Shown: positions 1 to 14,051 of the stretch, piece by piece
How the letters are laid out: each line of letters starts with the position of its first letter
How positions within the stretch are numbered: position 1 is the first letter of the stretch
Source: Spirodela intermedia
Lineage: Eukaryota; Streptophyta; Magnoliopsida; Alismatales; Araceae
DNA length: 64,000 bases
NCBI GenBank assembly: GCA_902729315.2
Contig: LR746265.1
Location: 9,481,392 to 9,545,391 of the forward strand
Direction of reading: 5' to 3'
Notes under the pieces: model-generated
What the model saw: only the letters and a program-made list of their open reading frames with translations
Told to the model about the DNA's origin: nothing
Databases searched by the model: none
Made by a program: the position numbers and the translations under genes

Positions 1-3000
1 CCTATGCCCATTAATTAATGAAAAAGATACAATGTTCTTTGTGGGGATTAGATATTAGAGGTCACATGGAGCTCATTCTTAGAATTTCTTCCCAAGGCAT
101 GTTGATGTTTATTTTGGCTAGAATTCAAAAGTTTAGATTATTTTATATTCTAATGAATGAGGAAGGGAATAGAAATAGTTAATAGAGTTCTGTGGCTGAT
201 CTGAGGTATTGATGGCTTGAACAATGATGATTACATACAAACATATGAATCTATTTTTTAATAAATTGCAAAAGTTTAACGCTAGATTCACATCTCTCCT
301 TCTAACAACAATAGCAAAATAATGCCATGTGGATGTGAAGACATCTTTGGGAAGGCAGCTCTTGGGAAAATATGACAATGGCGGCAAAGGATGAGATAAG
401 TTATGGGATGATGGGTATTAATAAGAAATGACATATGTGGATGAAAATAGCAAATGGAGCTTTCTATGGCTGTTGTGTGATATAAGATGGCTTGAATGGC
501 AATGATTCAGTACCAAGATTTAATGTTTTTGAGAATATAATGTAACAATTGTCACTTCTCTCATTCAATGGTTAATAGTGAAGAAATATTAGTTTCTTTT
601 CAATGCAAGGAGTTATACTCTCATCTCTCCTTATGATAACTGAAGGAAGAGAATGACATGTGGATGCCAATATATCTCTAGGAAGGCAGTGGTTGGGAAG
701 ACAATGAGGGCAGAATGAGGTAACATATGAAAATATCCCTGTCAAGGTTCCCTCTTATACTTCAATAGTTTTACAATTGGCTTGTCCACTAGTATCAAAA
801 GTGAAAGGTTTTTTGTTGACTATAGTCCTATGAACTCTTTCTATTAATATTTCAAATGTTATCCTAATTTAGTTAAGCACATAAATCAAGAAGGGGGTGT
901 GAACTGATTCTCAAGGTATGATTTCCTTATTATGTTTTAAATATATCAAATTCTCCATAAAATAAATCAACTAAGATAAAAGGAGGAAAAATAAATACAT
1001 AGGTTCTATAATGAAAGATGAATAGTTGGCCGATCTTTTTTGGACTACATGTACTATGGAGATCATAGTCTCAATTCTACTATGCTTGTTTAGAGAATAC
1101 AATTGACTTCATAAGATCAATGGCCCTTCATATTTGATAAATATTCACAAGATCTATCTTTCCACACTAGACACAAGTCCCTAACTAGCCCATCTACTCC
1201 ATGACATGTGCTTCTTGTGTACCTTCACTCATTCAACCACACAAGAATAGAAATCTAGCAAGTAATCAATATGAAAGATTGGTGGTGTGAAAGCTCTCTT
1301 AGTTTTTCTCATGCTCCCTTTGATTTCTCCACATCTTGACTTAACATCAATGAAAGTCCTATTTTTATCCTTAGCTTATGGGACCAAACAGTCTACTCAA
1401 CAACTAGTTGAGTGGATGTTAATGCACCATGGCTGTGCCTAAAATACATAGAAAAAACCTTTCAATCTTGTATACATCAAAAAAGAAAAAACTTCTAAAT
1501 AGGAAACAATCTTTTTTGCACTAGATTCTTCATTATTTAAGATTTCTAATGACTACTTGTAAGCATAATCTTGCAGCTAAAAATAATTTTGATCCACTAG
1601 ATTAGAAAGTTAGTTCATTTTATAGTCATGTGAAATTTTGAATTCAATATGGTGTTCATCTAACATGAAATGGTTTGGCTATGGTAGATGAGAATATTTT
1701 TAATAAATAGTGAATTATTTTCAATATATTGAAGACATTAAAGGGAGTAAATAGTAGAGTTTCCAAATCATATTAAAAACATATATTTTGAACATAATGG
1801 TCAAGATGATAAGGTTTTCTTATGAAAAAATGGATGATAATTTTGCTCCAAAGCTCATGTGATACTTATACTTATACTTCAAATATTATTGGATTTACCT
1901 TTAGCTATAGCTACCTACTAGAGTTATGGTGAATCAAGGTATTTATAGCAAAAAGTCAAAAAAATAAGTATAAATGATTAGTAATTGCTTTATTTATACT
2001 ATCATAGTATTGTCCTATTTTAGTTTTAGAAAATATATCATAAATTGTTCTTTAAATGAGCATTATAACTTAGCCATATTAAAATGGGTTAATTGGCAAC
2101 CCAAGGTGTCATCTGATCATCTATACGATGAAAACAAATATGAATTGAGACCTTACTAAAGGAAGGTCTGGAGAGAGAAAAGAGAAGAGATGAAATAAGA
2201 TATTAGATCTTATCATTGAAAGAATTGTATCTCTTATTTCTAGTCATGAAGAACAACTAGCAATATCAACACATCTATTACATATGTAGTATCTAGTTTG
2301 GTAGGGGCATAGTATGTATCAAACTACCTACAACACTATCATAGACAATCTCCTCCACATATTCCAATTCTCTTGATGTCTTTACAAAATATGTGTCGAC
2401 AAACATTTTGACTCTGCCTGTGAAGTATGTATTAAACTTAAATCTACAATTCTTATCTAAGTCACATGGGCACTCTAGTTTCTTTCTCTCTCTCTTTTAG
2501 TGATAGTAGACAAAGATTTTATATTGGTTCACTTTTTCTTGGGCTACTCTAGTACTAGAAAATCTCCTTTCTAGATTTATATTGTTTCTCAATAAAAATA
2601 TAGTTGATTTCATAAACTCATCTCTTCCAACATAACTATTCGATCTCCATAAATATCCCACCCCTCACAAACAAGTCTTGACTCACAATACCACATACTA
2701 AGTCAAAGTATAATTCTCCTCAAAGAATAATACTCATCAAAGGAAAAATTTAGTTTTCACCACCTAGGTTATCATAGGGCCTAATAGAAAAAGACAACTT
2801 TTAGTGTAATTAATTAATTCATACATTGCCGCATATGATTGAGTATGATGAAGTGTTGGCTCCTTCTTTGAAACTCACAATCATTGTGTTGTAGATGATT
2901 AAGTAGGATTTCTTCTCTTACTTGTATGAGTGACATTAATGAAAATTTCTTCATTCAGCATTAGTTTTGTTTATTTTTACCTCCCTCTACTTATATTCCA

Positions 3001-3150
3001 ATAGATATATGTCACATCAGCATCTAAAAATGATTGTCTGGATTTGAATATCTTTACATTGCTCTATGGACGTTCTGATGACCTTCATTTACCTTTTACT
3101 TTTAAGCTATCTATTATAGTTACAAATATTTCTTTTTTCAAGGTCTTGTT
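1..3150. other. AT-rich gene-free DNA
   Basis: The stretch is AT-rich with only short chance reading frames (84 codons at most). I see no splice-linked exons, no recognisable protein motif and no RNA gene. It reads as old, decayed intergenic or transposon-derived DNA. Confidence 0.6.
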
Positions 3151-3179
3151 CAGAAGAGATCCTTTGTTTTGTCTTTAGT

Positions 3180-3930
3180 CCACATTTTATGTTGACGAGT
3201 TACCGTCTAGAATTCAAATTTCTAACATTCAATCATACTTCTGTCCAAATCTTCCAACTTATAAGTATACCATCCTTTATATCATGTATGAAGATACTTA
3301 ATTGATCAACGAGACTTGTATTTAGGGTCGAGTTAAAATATTATTGTTGAGCCTATCATTTAGTCTACACACTTTGATGACATGTTACCGCCTAGAGTTT
3401 GAGAACCTAACCTTAAGTTTTTATTTGCTTTGAAACATATAGGTTTCTTACAAATAATTTTCGAAGCTTCTATCTAGAGATACATGTAACTTCAATGATT
3501 GATCTTTTACTTGTCAGGTTGAAACTTAGTCATTTCAACTTTATCATTTGTAGGACTCTAACATGTCAACATGTAGGTTATGTGGCGACGACTTCTCCAC
3601 CTCATTTTTTACGTTGTGTGAATAGTCTAGCTTAGCTGCCATGTATGAGTAAAGTTCAAGCCTTGTTTCAATTACTAATCACATATTTTAGTTGAATATC
3701 TCGATCAGCTTCCACATGTTAGTATAGTGCTTCAAATTCAAACTTTACTTATGTTGTGATTTGAATAATTCAATTGTCATTTTTCTCACTTCTATGTAGC
3801 TTACTTCCTGAGTTCAAATCCTATCTCTGTCATAATATATCTTTAATATTTCAAACATTTTTCCTACTAATATTTTATTTTTTACATTACTTAGGTGCCA
3901 CGTTCGAATCCTGTTAGTGACTTTAATTTT
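3180..3930. repeat. degenerate direct repeats with a 'gtTCAAATCc'-like core
   Basis: Similar phrases recur: 'gagttaccgtctagaattc' near 3198, 'tgttaccgcctagagtttg' near 3383, 'gagttcaaatcctatc' near 3812 and 'cgttcgaatcctgttag' near 3902. The first two sit in longer matching context (a 'tagtc(t/c)acac' start and '(c)taac' end). They look like decayed copies of one repeat family. The core resembles a tRNA B box, but no cloverleaf can be drawn. Confidence 0.35.
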
Positions 3931-4269
3931 CTAGAATATACATAGGACTTCATCACACGTGTTAAGACTTATTATGATGTATTTTATGTTTAAATAATAT
4001 CACACTACATTACTTCAATACAAAAGAATATCTCAAGAGAGTGACTCTTTGGATTTATTGTTAACCATATGATTACATAGAGCCTCATTGATGTATTTAA
4101 CTTGAATCTTTGTCAATTAAACTTATATTGTGATGAAAATAATTATGATGCATCTATAGATTCTATTTTGACTTAGTAATCAACTTGTTGTAAAGTTATT
4201 TATTTCTATTAAATTGAAGTCTTAGCTCTCAAGAATGCATTGTGGGTTGACATCATAATTTGTTAACCT

Positions 4270-5950
4270 TATAAAAAGTGTATATGATTAGTTATTGACG
4301 GTACTTAATCATTGTTTAATAAATCATGTAAATTTAAAATTTAGAAAACTAAAAATAGTAATTTTTAGATTTTTAAAAGTATCAATTATAATTAGATAAA
4401 AGGCTCCAAAAATAGTAATAATTTTCTAGGTGAATCACAAGTGTATGATAATATCAGATTTTTTTTTTCAAAGAATACGATTATTTATGATTTTTAAATT
4501 AAATAATAAAAATTAAATATATTTAAAAATTCATGAAAAAAGAAATTATGGTGCTCATGTCATAATGATGTCAATGTACTAATGAACGTGATTCATGTAA
4601 AAATAGAGTTTTACCTTATAAGTATTGGGTAAGTAATTACATATGATTTAATTGATCAAATTAAGATTTGTAAAAGTCTAAAGAATTATAATTGATTAAA
4701 TAAGAGTTTCATAATTTGAAATCACATAAAATCGTACTAATTTAAATAATAATCAAGTTTAAAAGTAGAATCTCAATGTCACGACAACAATCACTAAAAT
4801 TACGTTTAAGAGGATTATTATACAATGTTTATGGCCCCAAACGCTCTCTTTAGACATGGATGACATAAGTAATATTTAGATCCTCTTGTAAAGTCTAAAA
4901 ATTAATGATGAAAGTCAACAAGATTTTTCTGATAGCTATCATCCAACAAAGTAGAAGTTCAGTGATAATAATTTTTTAAGCATTTATCACCCGGTGGAGA
5001 TGAGTTGAGTGAAAGTAAAGTGCATCTTAAGAAAATTTTATAATCAGATCTATATATCAACTGACATAACTTAGTCATTGTATAATAAATCACGTAAATT
5101 TATAATTTATAAAACAAGAAATATTAAGTTTTAGATATTTAAAAATATTTTTAAATAAATATATGAATTATAATTTAATAGAAGTTTTAAAAATAGTAAT
5201 AATTTTTCAAGTCGAGCATAAGAATGTAATATAATATCGAGTAATATTTTAAAATTTCTGACAAAGAATATTTTTTTTATATAATTTTTAAACTAAGAAA
5301 TAAAAATAAAATATATTTAAAATTCACAAAAAAGGAAAATAAGAGTGTAGGTATCAAGATAATGTTAGTGGCCCGATGAACATGAATTGAGTGGAAACAA
5401 AGTTATTCCTGATAATTCTTATGTAAGTGATTATAGACGATTTAATTGGTCAAATTAAGATTTGTAAAAATCAAAAGAATCATAATTTAATGAAGAATAA
5501 TTTTAAAACTTGAAATCACAAAAAATATCATTAAATTAAGTAAAAATTAAGTTGAAAGTAAAAAAGAAAGAGTTCTGACTTCACGATAGTGATCGTTAAA
5601 ATTTTGTGTTTGATAAGATTATCAAAGAATGTCCATAATTTCAAAGACTCTCCATAGACATGAACAATCTGAGCATTTGTTGAATCTCCTTTTGAAGTTT
5701 AAAAAATAATAATATACATTAAACTAATTAAAAAATAATAAAATAGAGTTCTAACATCGCAGTGGCGATGTGTCATCAATGTATTAAAATCCTAAGTATT
5801 CAAAAGAATTATTATGTAATATCCATAGCTTCAAAGGCTCTCCTTGAATAAGTACGACGTAAATAATTTCTAGATCTTCTTACAAAGTCTAGAAATCAAT
5901 GAAATGAGTCGTTAAATCATCTCTAGCGATTTTTACTCAACAGAATAGAA
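4270..5950. repeat. diverged tandem duplication, about 0.8 kb units
   Basis: The segment from about 4,285 (starting near 'ttaatcattgtttaataaatca') reappears from about 5,070 ('tagtcattgtataataaatca') with the same order of landmarks: 'aaaaatagtaataattttc', 'gatttaattg(a/g)tcaaattaagatttgtaaaa', and 'tccataatttcaaa(g)gctctcc...tctagatctt'. A third partial copy of the end is at about 5,815-5,910. Many substitutions and indels separate the copies, so the event is old. No coding potential is visible. Confidence 0.6.
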
Positions 5951-6369
5951 AAATGATGACTTCGTGGCTCTTTGACGGTTGTCAATAGATAGAGATGAAT
6001 TGGATAGAGGTGTGGCACATTTTAAAGAGCTTCATTCTCAAGCCTATATAACAAGAGGAGGCTCTTCATTGCATCTAGTATGCTTAATCATTCATTGACA
6101 ATCTGTAAGAAAATTATGATTTAATCAGATAAATATGAGTTTTAACTTTGGTAAGATTGGAATCTTTGTCGTTCACTCACTTACATGAGAGAGAAAGAGA
6201 AACAAGTACTCGAATACCTTTATAAAGTGACGTCCTAAGAATATTTCATTATTATAAAAAAAGATATTTTAAGTATTAAAATTACTAAAAACCTTCGAGA
6301 AGCCGGTTTAGTCTCACCTTGATTATTTTATGAGTTTTGAGGTGTATATATAATAATATAAAATTTTGC

Positions 6370-6795
6370 AATCAATAAGCCTTTCTCTCATTTATGTATG
6401 ACCACTCATTGCCCCACGCACGACTGGCCATCGGTGACATAGGAGAGTGATGCACACGTGTCCCCTACTGGTCCTTCCTTAGCCACTCGAGCCCCCTACT
6501 TGTGTCTCCACCCAACTGTGCTTTCAACCAACTTGCTAGCTCGACTAGTCGACTAGTTCCCCCCTTTTCTTATTTATTTATTTTTTTTATTTATTTTTAT
6601 TTATCTAAAAAATAGGATTACAAAAATCATATAAATTCTCATAAAATTATAAAATTAATCAAAAATTCACATTAACCAAATAAAAATCACTTTTCATAAT
6701 TTAACACAAATATAAGTCTATTTATCATGCCTTAGACTAAAAAAATATATTATTAATTAATTATTAACTCATGATAATAAAATTATCAGCAAAAA
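6370..6795. repeat. LTR-like repeat, copy A
   Basis: This copy shares ordered landmarks with 7,955-8,485: 'ttgccccacg', 'gtgacatagga..gtgatgcacacgtgtcc', a 'ttatttatttttatttat' stretch, 'aattctcataaaattat', 'tttatcatg', and an identical ending around 'aactcatgataataaa'. Same orientation, about 1.6 kb apart. The pair could be decayed LTRs or two copies of a non-autonomous element; termini are too diverged to define. Confidence 0.5.
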
Positions 6796-7636
6796 GAAGC
6801 TTTTCATTACATTTTATATATTTTGAATATATGGGGACTCATCTCTCGATGGATCATCTTATCCTCAACAATAGTGTGTTCATCAATCAACTCAAGATTA
6901 TTTTCTTGATGAATTTACAATATTTTCATCCATAATCCTTCATTAGTTGGTAACAATGCTCCACTAATCATGTTGATGACATTTATGTTGATAATCAAGA
7001 AATTCTAATGACTTGATTGTTGATCAACATTTTTAGGAAACTCACAAGTTAAATAGATAAAAATATGAATTTTAGTTCTAGTGGGATTTAGATTTTCATT
7101 AAATCACTTGATTGTGTGATATAAGGTTATGAAATTACCCACATACTCTTGACCTAGTGATGTTATAGAGTCATTTTTTTCTTATAATGTAAAAATATTT
7201 TCAGTATTAAAATATTTAAATAGCTCAAGTGAGCATTAGTGTGGGTTTAGTGTCACATCAATTATTTCTTGATGTTTGATACATGATGCAGCAAAACTTG
7301 AGAAGGGAATAGTTTCGACGAGTTGTGATCAATTCTAGCATTGTGGAGGTCGAAACCACATCTTGAATCCTCAAAAAATATGCTTCAATGGTCGTCTTTT
7401 CGTCCTAAATCCATAGGTTGAAGAGGACATGTTCATTGAGTCCACAAGGGGGTGATTTCTGAATCGACATGATCAAGAACAGGGTTCCTTAAGTCCACAA
7501 GGATTCTAGAGTCGACCAATAGAGGGAGAGATCTTCAAGAGAAGAAACTCATGAAATTATATTGATAGAAAAGTAGTATGCCTCTAGACTACATGGGGTG
7601 TCTTTAAATTGGTTGAAGAGTCTTGATTTGGCGTCA

Positions 7637-7810
7637 ACATTTGAATTTCAAATGAAATTTAAATTTGAAATAAAATTTCAAATAAAATTTATATTTCAAA
7701 ATTAAAATCTAAAATGAGAAATTAAATTTCAATCTCAAATTCAAATTTAAATTTTTGATGAAATTTGAATCTCAACTTAACAATTAAATTTTGAATGAAA
7801 TTCAAAAAAA
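7637..7810. repeat. AAATTT-rich simple tract
   Basis: The tract is built almost wholly from permutations of AAATTT, GAAATTT and TTCAAAT in both orientations, making many short inverted repeats. Such DNA is often matrix-attachment-like or fragile-site-like; this role is inference only. Confidence 0.4.
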
Positions 7811-7954
7811 TAATAAAAGTAGAGATATGGGCCTAATTTCATAATTGAGCCAACTTCAACTTAAAGTGGGCTTCAAGGAGTAATAGTAATAAGCTTGAGG
7901 CTACATCAGTAGTGGGCTTTCGGCTGCATCAATAGTAGGCTTGAAGCTACATCA

Positions 7955-8485
7955 AAACATATATATATATACCTCATTTTGTTTTCAACTTTTCTCTCTC
8001 AAAAACATAATGGCTAGGACCCCTTGGGGAGAGGACATAGCCAAGTTGTCCACCCTCACATATACATGTGTGTACAACCACTTGTTGCCCCATGTTTGGC
8101 TAGCCCTAGTGACATGGAACCAGAGTGACGCACATGTCCTATACATGGGTCTTTAGTCACTTGAGGCCATGGCTCATGGCTCTCTCGACTATCCTTCTCA
8201 CCCATGTGCAGCACCCTTTGTATTTGATGTCAAGTCCTAACTAGCCAACATGTCACCCTTTTTTTTGTATTTTTCTATTTATTTTATTTTTATTTATTTT
8301 ATCTCAAAATTATGATTATAAAAATTATATAAATTCATATAAAGTCACATAATTAGCTAAATATATATATATTAATTAGTTAAAAACTTATTTTATTAAT
8401 ATAAGATAAATATAAATTTATTTATCATGAATTAAGATGTAAATATTATTAATTAAATATTAACTCATGATAATAAAGATTTATT
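7955..8485. repeat. LTR-like repeat, copy B
   Basis: Second copy of the segment at 6,370-6,795, with the same landmark order ('gttgccccatg', 'gtgacatgga..gtgacgcacatgtcc', poly-T/ATTT stretch, 'tttatcatga', 'aactcatgataataaa'). It has extra sequence after 'cttttctctctc'. An open frame across 7,941-8,156 is not conserved between the copies, so I do not call a gene. Confidence 0.5.
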
Positions 8486-8489
8486 AATT

Positions 8490-10750
8490 GTGTACTATAC
8501 TTTCATTTTCATAGTTATTCTCAACACTCATAAGTAATTCTGAAATTTCATCAAATTTCCTTTGCTCCATGGAATATGTATGATCAGATTCTCAAATCAG
8601 TTGTCTCTATGCAAAACCCATTCAGTAAATATTACATTTTTTATAGAATATTTTGATTTTGATCATCGCAATATAAATATTCAAACTCATCAGTTCTATA
8701 TCTAGTGAAAAATAGCCCTATATTTGGGTTCAATGTCTCTATTTTCAAGGTCTATATGCACATAAGATAGACACCTAAATTTTCTTACGCAAGATTTACT
8801 TTCTTTGGTCCACACTCTTCTATAGTTCATTGTCTAGGGGTGTTGATGGTCCTTTATTTATCAAATGTAATGTTGTATCAATAGAACTTATCTAAAAATA
8901 TTTTATAAACTATTACAAATTATCATATCCTTGCTTGCTCATTCAATGATCTATCCAACCATTCAATAATCTTGTTTTACTAAAAAATATTTAGAACTAT
9001 CTTCTTTATTTGAATTCTATAGTTAGAATACACATTTTTGAATCTGTGTCATACTCACCTTTACATTAGATTGTACGTATTTGACGTTTTTTCAGAATCA
9101 TTCTCAATTGACTTTCTGATTTCTTAAATATTTAGATATCTTATCTATTTTTCAACAAGGAAATCTTGAACCTCCAAGTGAGAATGTAAGGTACCCACAT
9201 ATCAATGTACATCAAATCTAACCTTTTATCTTATCAGTATTCTTCAAAAAATTTAAAAATAAACTTTTACTTGCTTGTTCATCATGCAATCTTTACAAAG
9301 ACCAGCTTTCACCTATTTTCAAACCATGACTCATTTTGTATTTTTCACAAGTCATTTATAAAGGTTGTGGCATTAAATTTATCATCTAGTTACAAAGTAG
9401 AGATCAGTTTATCTTCAAACACTAGATGTCACACATTCAACAACTTCCATATTATCATATTAAATATTTTATTTTCAAAGAATGTCTAAAGATTTATTAA
9501 CTACATCTTGACAAACTTTTTGACAACATAACTAGGCATCCTCCCTTTACATTAGATAGAGTGGAGTGAAGCAATAGTTTAAGATCTAAGACTCCATAAG
9601 ACCATCAACAATTAGAATTATTGTATCATAAATTTCCTTTATTGATAAATTTATAGAACTACCATCAGTATCTAACCTTAGTTGGCATCCTAATTCTTCT
9701 CCTTATAGTTTTGAATTGTTAACATCTATTGCGTGTGGACTTCAATTATCTTCTTACTTTTGACTTGATTCTACCACATCACTGAAAACTCTAATATTCT
9801 TCTCATGCCTTTAAAACTTGAGACAAAATCAAATGTTTTCTCTAATTCTTTTAGGATAATATGTCTGCTTAAATCAGATTATGAAAATTATATAATTTTA
9901 CTTCTCTTGAACCTAAATAATTATTGACAATAGTCATTGTGGTTCCAACACCCTCAAGAAAACAAGAGAGCAAGATTAACTCCTTAATCTCATCATCGAA
10001 GCTAATATCTCAAAAGCTTGATCGACTAGTTATCAAATTGAGCTCATTGGTGTGGTATGTAATCAAGGCACCTTAAGTCATCTTCAAGAGATGTCCCATC
10101 AATATACTTTGTTTGATGCACATGTATGTTCTAGTGAGGAATCATAAGACTTATTGTGATATTCTCATTCAAAATGCTGGTTGTAACATTTGTAACTAGT
10201 GTAGAAAAACTACTCTTACTATTTGCTCATACAGTAACTCACAATCTTCTTACAACATCTTATTTGGATTAAATCACGTAATGATTGATAGGATCTAATA
10301 TATATAATCCTCCACCTAAATTTTATAATGAATTTTTTTCATCAAAATTATCAATTTGACTGAGTTCATGTGCAATCATACCTCTTACACTCTCTTAAAA
10401 TAAGTTCACCATGAATGTCTTGAGACCTAACTATAATATCAATTCTTTGGACAATGAGCATTTTCTTTTTGTGCAACAAACAAACAAGTTTGAGAAAAGA
10501 AGAGGAAGGAGAGGAACAAAAGAGGGCAAAACAAATTTAACATGGGTTAGAGAATCCTCCACCCATGGTCCCACAAGTTTCTTCCTCCTTCAGGACTGAA
10601 AACATAGTCTTACAACTTGACTAACAAGTGGCAGTGACTTCTCCTCTTATGTCACAATGTTAGAGAAAATACATAGGGACAAAGGAGAATTATGTCCCTA
10701 AAACTAGATTTTACTATTGCTTACTCACTGAAGAGTGCATTACACCATCC
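8490..10750. other. gene-free AT-rich DNA downstream of the copia remnant
   Basis: This may include the decayed 3' part and 3' LTR of the antisense copia element to its right, but I could not match RNase H or an LTR with confidence. Frames such as 9,205-9,489 and 10,411-10,599 show no known motif. Confidence 0.4.
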
Positions 10751-12610
10751 TCCACATCTCTAAGTTTCGATTATAATGATGTCCAATGTTCCTTTGATTC
10801 ACAATGAATGTATGCATTCATGTTTCTACTGCATATGCTATATCCAGCTTACTTTCGACCATTTTATATATTAAATTACCCAACATGAGACACACAGATG
10901 TTGTTTCATTTATTTTCATTCATCATCTGCCTTGGGTTATTAAATATTTCAAGAGCTTAAAGTCAGCAGCAAACCAAGGGCTTTTGACTAAGCTTACCTC
11001 CTACATGTTGAACTTTTTCAATACCTTATCAATGTAATTTTCATGAGAGAGTCTCATGAAAATAGATTCTCTATTTGGAATAATTTTCATGCCACATCTA
11101 TTTGACTGCTCCGAGTCTTATGTGTTGAATTTTTTTTATAGTTTTCATTTTCATTTGTTGGTTTCTCACAAATCAAACTCTAGACAATACATTTCACACA
11201 CAAAAAATTAAAAATCTGTAGCCACTATCAAACTTCAAATAAGAAAAATGCAATGATCTACTTGACATTATGTGAAAGTTTTCCTATTGAGGAAGTCATT
11301 AAACTTCTTGTAACATAATCTTGGAGCTTACTTCAGCCCATATAAACTTCTCTTCAATTTGCACCCTTGGTTTTCTATCTCTTAGGTCCAAAATCCTCAA
11401 CTTTGACCTGAATAAAAGTTGTATTCATCTAAAGTAATTCCAAATGTAGGCTTTCCATAGTTACAATGCTAAGAACCAATCTTGTCATTATTAGGTTTAC
11501 AAAGGGAGAAAATTTAGTGTAGTTTACACCTTTTGTTGACATCACTTCAAAAGAAAGTTTCCTTGTATAACTTATTATCATCGAGCTATACTTTTACCTG
11601 ACACAACCATCTCTTGTGAAGTGCTCTCTTCCCATTTTATAATAGAGTTAGTTATGAAAATTGATCATTGTGCAAAAAAATCAACTCATATTTTATAGCT
11701 AGCTCCAACTGAACTCTTTTGATTCAATAGTTTCCAGACAAAAGTCTAATTCACCTTCATCTAAACCAATCTTTAGATTTCGTTGACCTCCTTGGCAGAA
11801 ATAACAAATATGTAATGTACCCCTTTTCTCATCATCTTCATAAGTTTTACCTTATGTTGAACTCCTGGTTGAGTTCTTCAAACAATTTCTTCAAGCTCTG
11901 TTGGCTCTTTTTTTTTTCTCAACATATTATTTTTTTCTCAATCTAGAGTTCCTCTACCAGTTGATAATCAAGTGGGATGGCCCCTACTTATCAAATGAGT
12001 AGTTGTGCTTACTTCATCAACCCATAACATCTTACATAAACCAACAAAGTCTCAATGCTTCTTGCAGGCTTAGTCAATGTTCTGATCATACATTTGATGA
12101 AACAACTTTGCTATGGAATATTGATAACCGTATTCTACATTAAAATACCCTACTCATAATAAAAAAATTGCACTTGTTATATTGACCTCTTTTGTCTGAC
12201 CTCAAGCACTTAGTGTTGCACTAGTCTCACTTTCAACAAGATTCTTGCACATCTTGAATGTATCAAAACATTAAGTTTATTTCATAAAATAAACATATAT
12301 ATTCCACATCAAGAAATCAATGAAAGTGAAATTATACCTTCTACCTCAAACCTCCAAAGAGTGAGACTAGATAAGATCCCACGCATTTGTCCCAAATCTA
12401 ACTTGTACGCTTGGGCACACCCTATTGTGAGAACCAGACTTACTTTTTGAGAATGAAGTCTTCACATAGACCCATACCGACTAATTTCACACACAACATC
12501 ACATACCCTTTCAAGCATTTTCATCGTCCTGTCACTCATGTGTTAGGTGATAAGGCTTGTCATTGCATCAACTTCTCTGGCAACACGAAAATTACCAAGT
12601 ACCTTTAGAC
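10750..12610 (-). mobile_element. decayed Ty1/copia retrotransposon (pol remnant)
   Basis: Reading the minus strand in interrupted frames gives the copia order from high to low coordinate. A GAG-pre-integrase-like stretch with 'HMSDRTMKML' lies near 12,540. Integrase fragments follow near 12,400-12,000, including 'KCLRSDKRGQYNK' near 12,200. The reverse transcriptase core is at 11,560-11,250, with 'VNYTKFSPFVNL' and 'CKLKRSLYGLK' followed by an 'APR' remnant. A late RT stretch near 11,040-10,790 has 'IDKVLKKFNM' and 'LGNLIYKMVESKLDIAYAV', then 'KEHWTSL' near 10,790. Many stops and frameshifts interrupt it, so it is inactive. No LTRs or primer site were found. Order integrase before RT is diagnostic of Ty1/copia. 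Confidence 0.75.
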
Positions 12611-14012
12611 TATCAGCGCGATCTTCTCATTCAGAATATTGAATGCGAAAATTAGGGCTAGTGTCACTTAGATGATGCCCAAGGCTTGTTGATCCAACAA
12701 TCCAAAGACTTTTGTCTCAATCCCTTTTGTTGTATCCTAAGGGGCTGATGAAGCTTCTCCATGAGAATTCCTTTTGACTATGCCTTCTAAAATCCAAGTA
12801 TTTCCCATCAAACTTCTCAATCTAGACTCCACGACAGCTCCAACTTTCCTTCTAGAATCATGCGCAATAGACTAGCGTGCCCTACGATCTTGAGGTTCTC
12901 ATAATGACTATCAGGAACACGACTCTATTTGATCTTCCACACACATTGGACACCAACGTGAATTGAGAGACCCTAGGGAAAAGAGATGGATGAAGAGAAG
13001 AAAGACCTCACTTGATTTTAATGTGATCTGGAATGTAGTCCTACTCCACAGCTGCAAGAATCATTTCTTTTTCTTTTTCCTTTTCGTGTAGAACAATGAC
13101 CTAGAAGAACTGAGACAGACAGAGTGAGAGAGAGAGAGAGAGAAAGAAAGAGAAACCATAGTCAAGCCCCAATCTACTCTCAAAATCCTAACCCAAGAAA
13201 CGCTTAAGATCTGTAGCCTTATCCACAACAAGACTCTTACAGTAGATGGCTTGATCCCTCTTAAGATGCATCAATAGTTCTTTTAAGACTGGTCATGCAA
13301 TTATCAACACCCACTTACTTGGAGTTTTGTATCCACAACTCGACACTTAGGTCTTGCAATTATATATGAACCCACTCCAATAATTGTCAACTAATTTTGA
13401 GGGGAATGGCTTTACTCATATTAAATGTGTCAGAACTCATGGTTATGCTGTATTTGTATTACAGTATTAGGAGAGATAGGTCAGATGAGGAGAGATAGGG
13501 GAGACAGAGACGGAGACAGACGAGTGGAATGGGGAGAATGACAGAAGAACCGGAAGGAGGGTAGACGTATCACTCGGCACACGAGCGAAACAGCGTGGCT
13601 CGAGGTAGAGAGGCGTTAGGACGAGAGAAGAGTGGAGACACCAAGCTCCAGGAGCACCACCATATTTGTCTAGAGATTTTTGCATGGTTTGTAGTTGTTA
13701 AGTTAGGAAACCCTACTAATTTAGGTAAACGATGTCCTCTGTCACTATGAGAGACAACAATTTGCCGATGACTTTGATGACGTAACGACACGGCTGCAGA
13801 GCTCCCCTTTGCCGTGAGAGGCGACGGCATCCGGCACCGGCCTCCACCGATTACCTTCATTGTGGACAATCATAGCAATCTGGTCATTATGGTGGTCTAC
13901 CTGAAAAGATGACAGATTGATTAATTGATTGAAAATGTAGACGTTGAGAGTGAGAGAAGGGACTACATTAGACGTATCTCGACGTACCTTAGGAGAGAGT
14001 GGAGGGAAGGGA

Positions 14013-14051
<39 letters not shown>

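Noticed and set aside
3790-3925. tRNA-like 'gttcgaatcc' and 'gttcaaatcc' words
   Set aside because: No acceptor stem, D arm or anticodon arm can be paired at the right spacing; I treat them as part of a decayed repeat, perhaps SINE-like.
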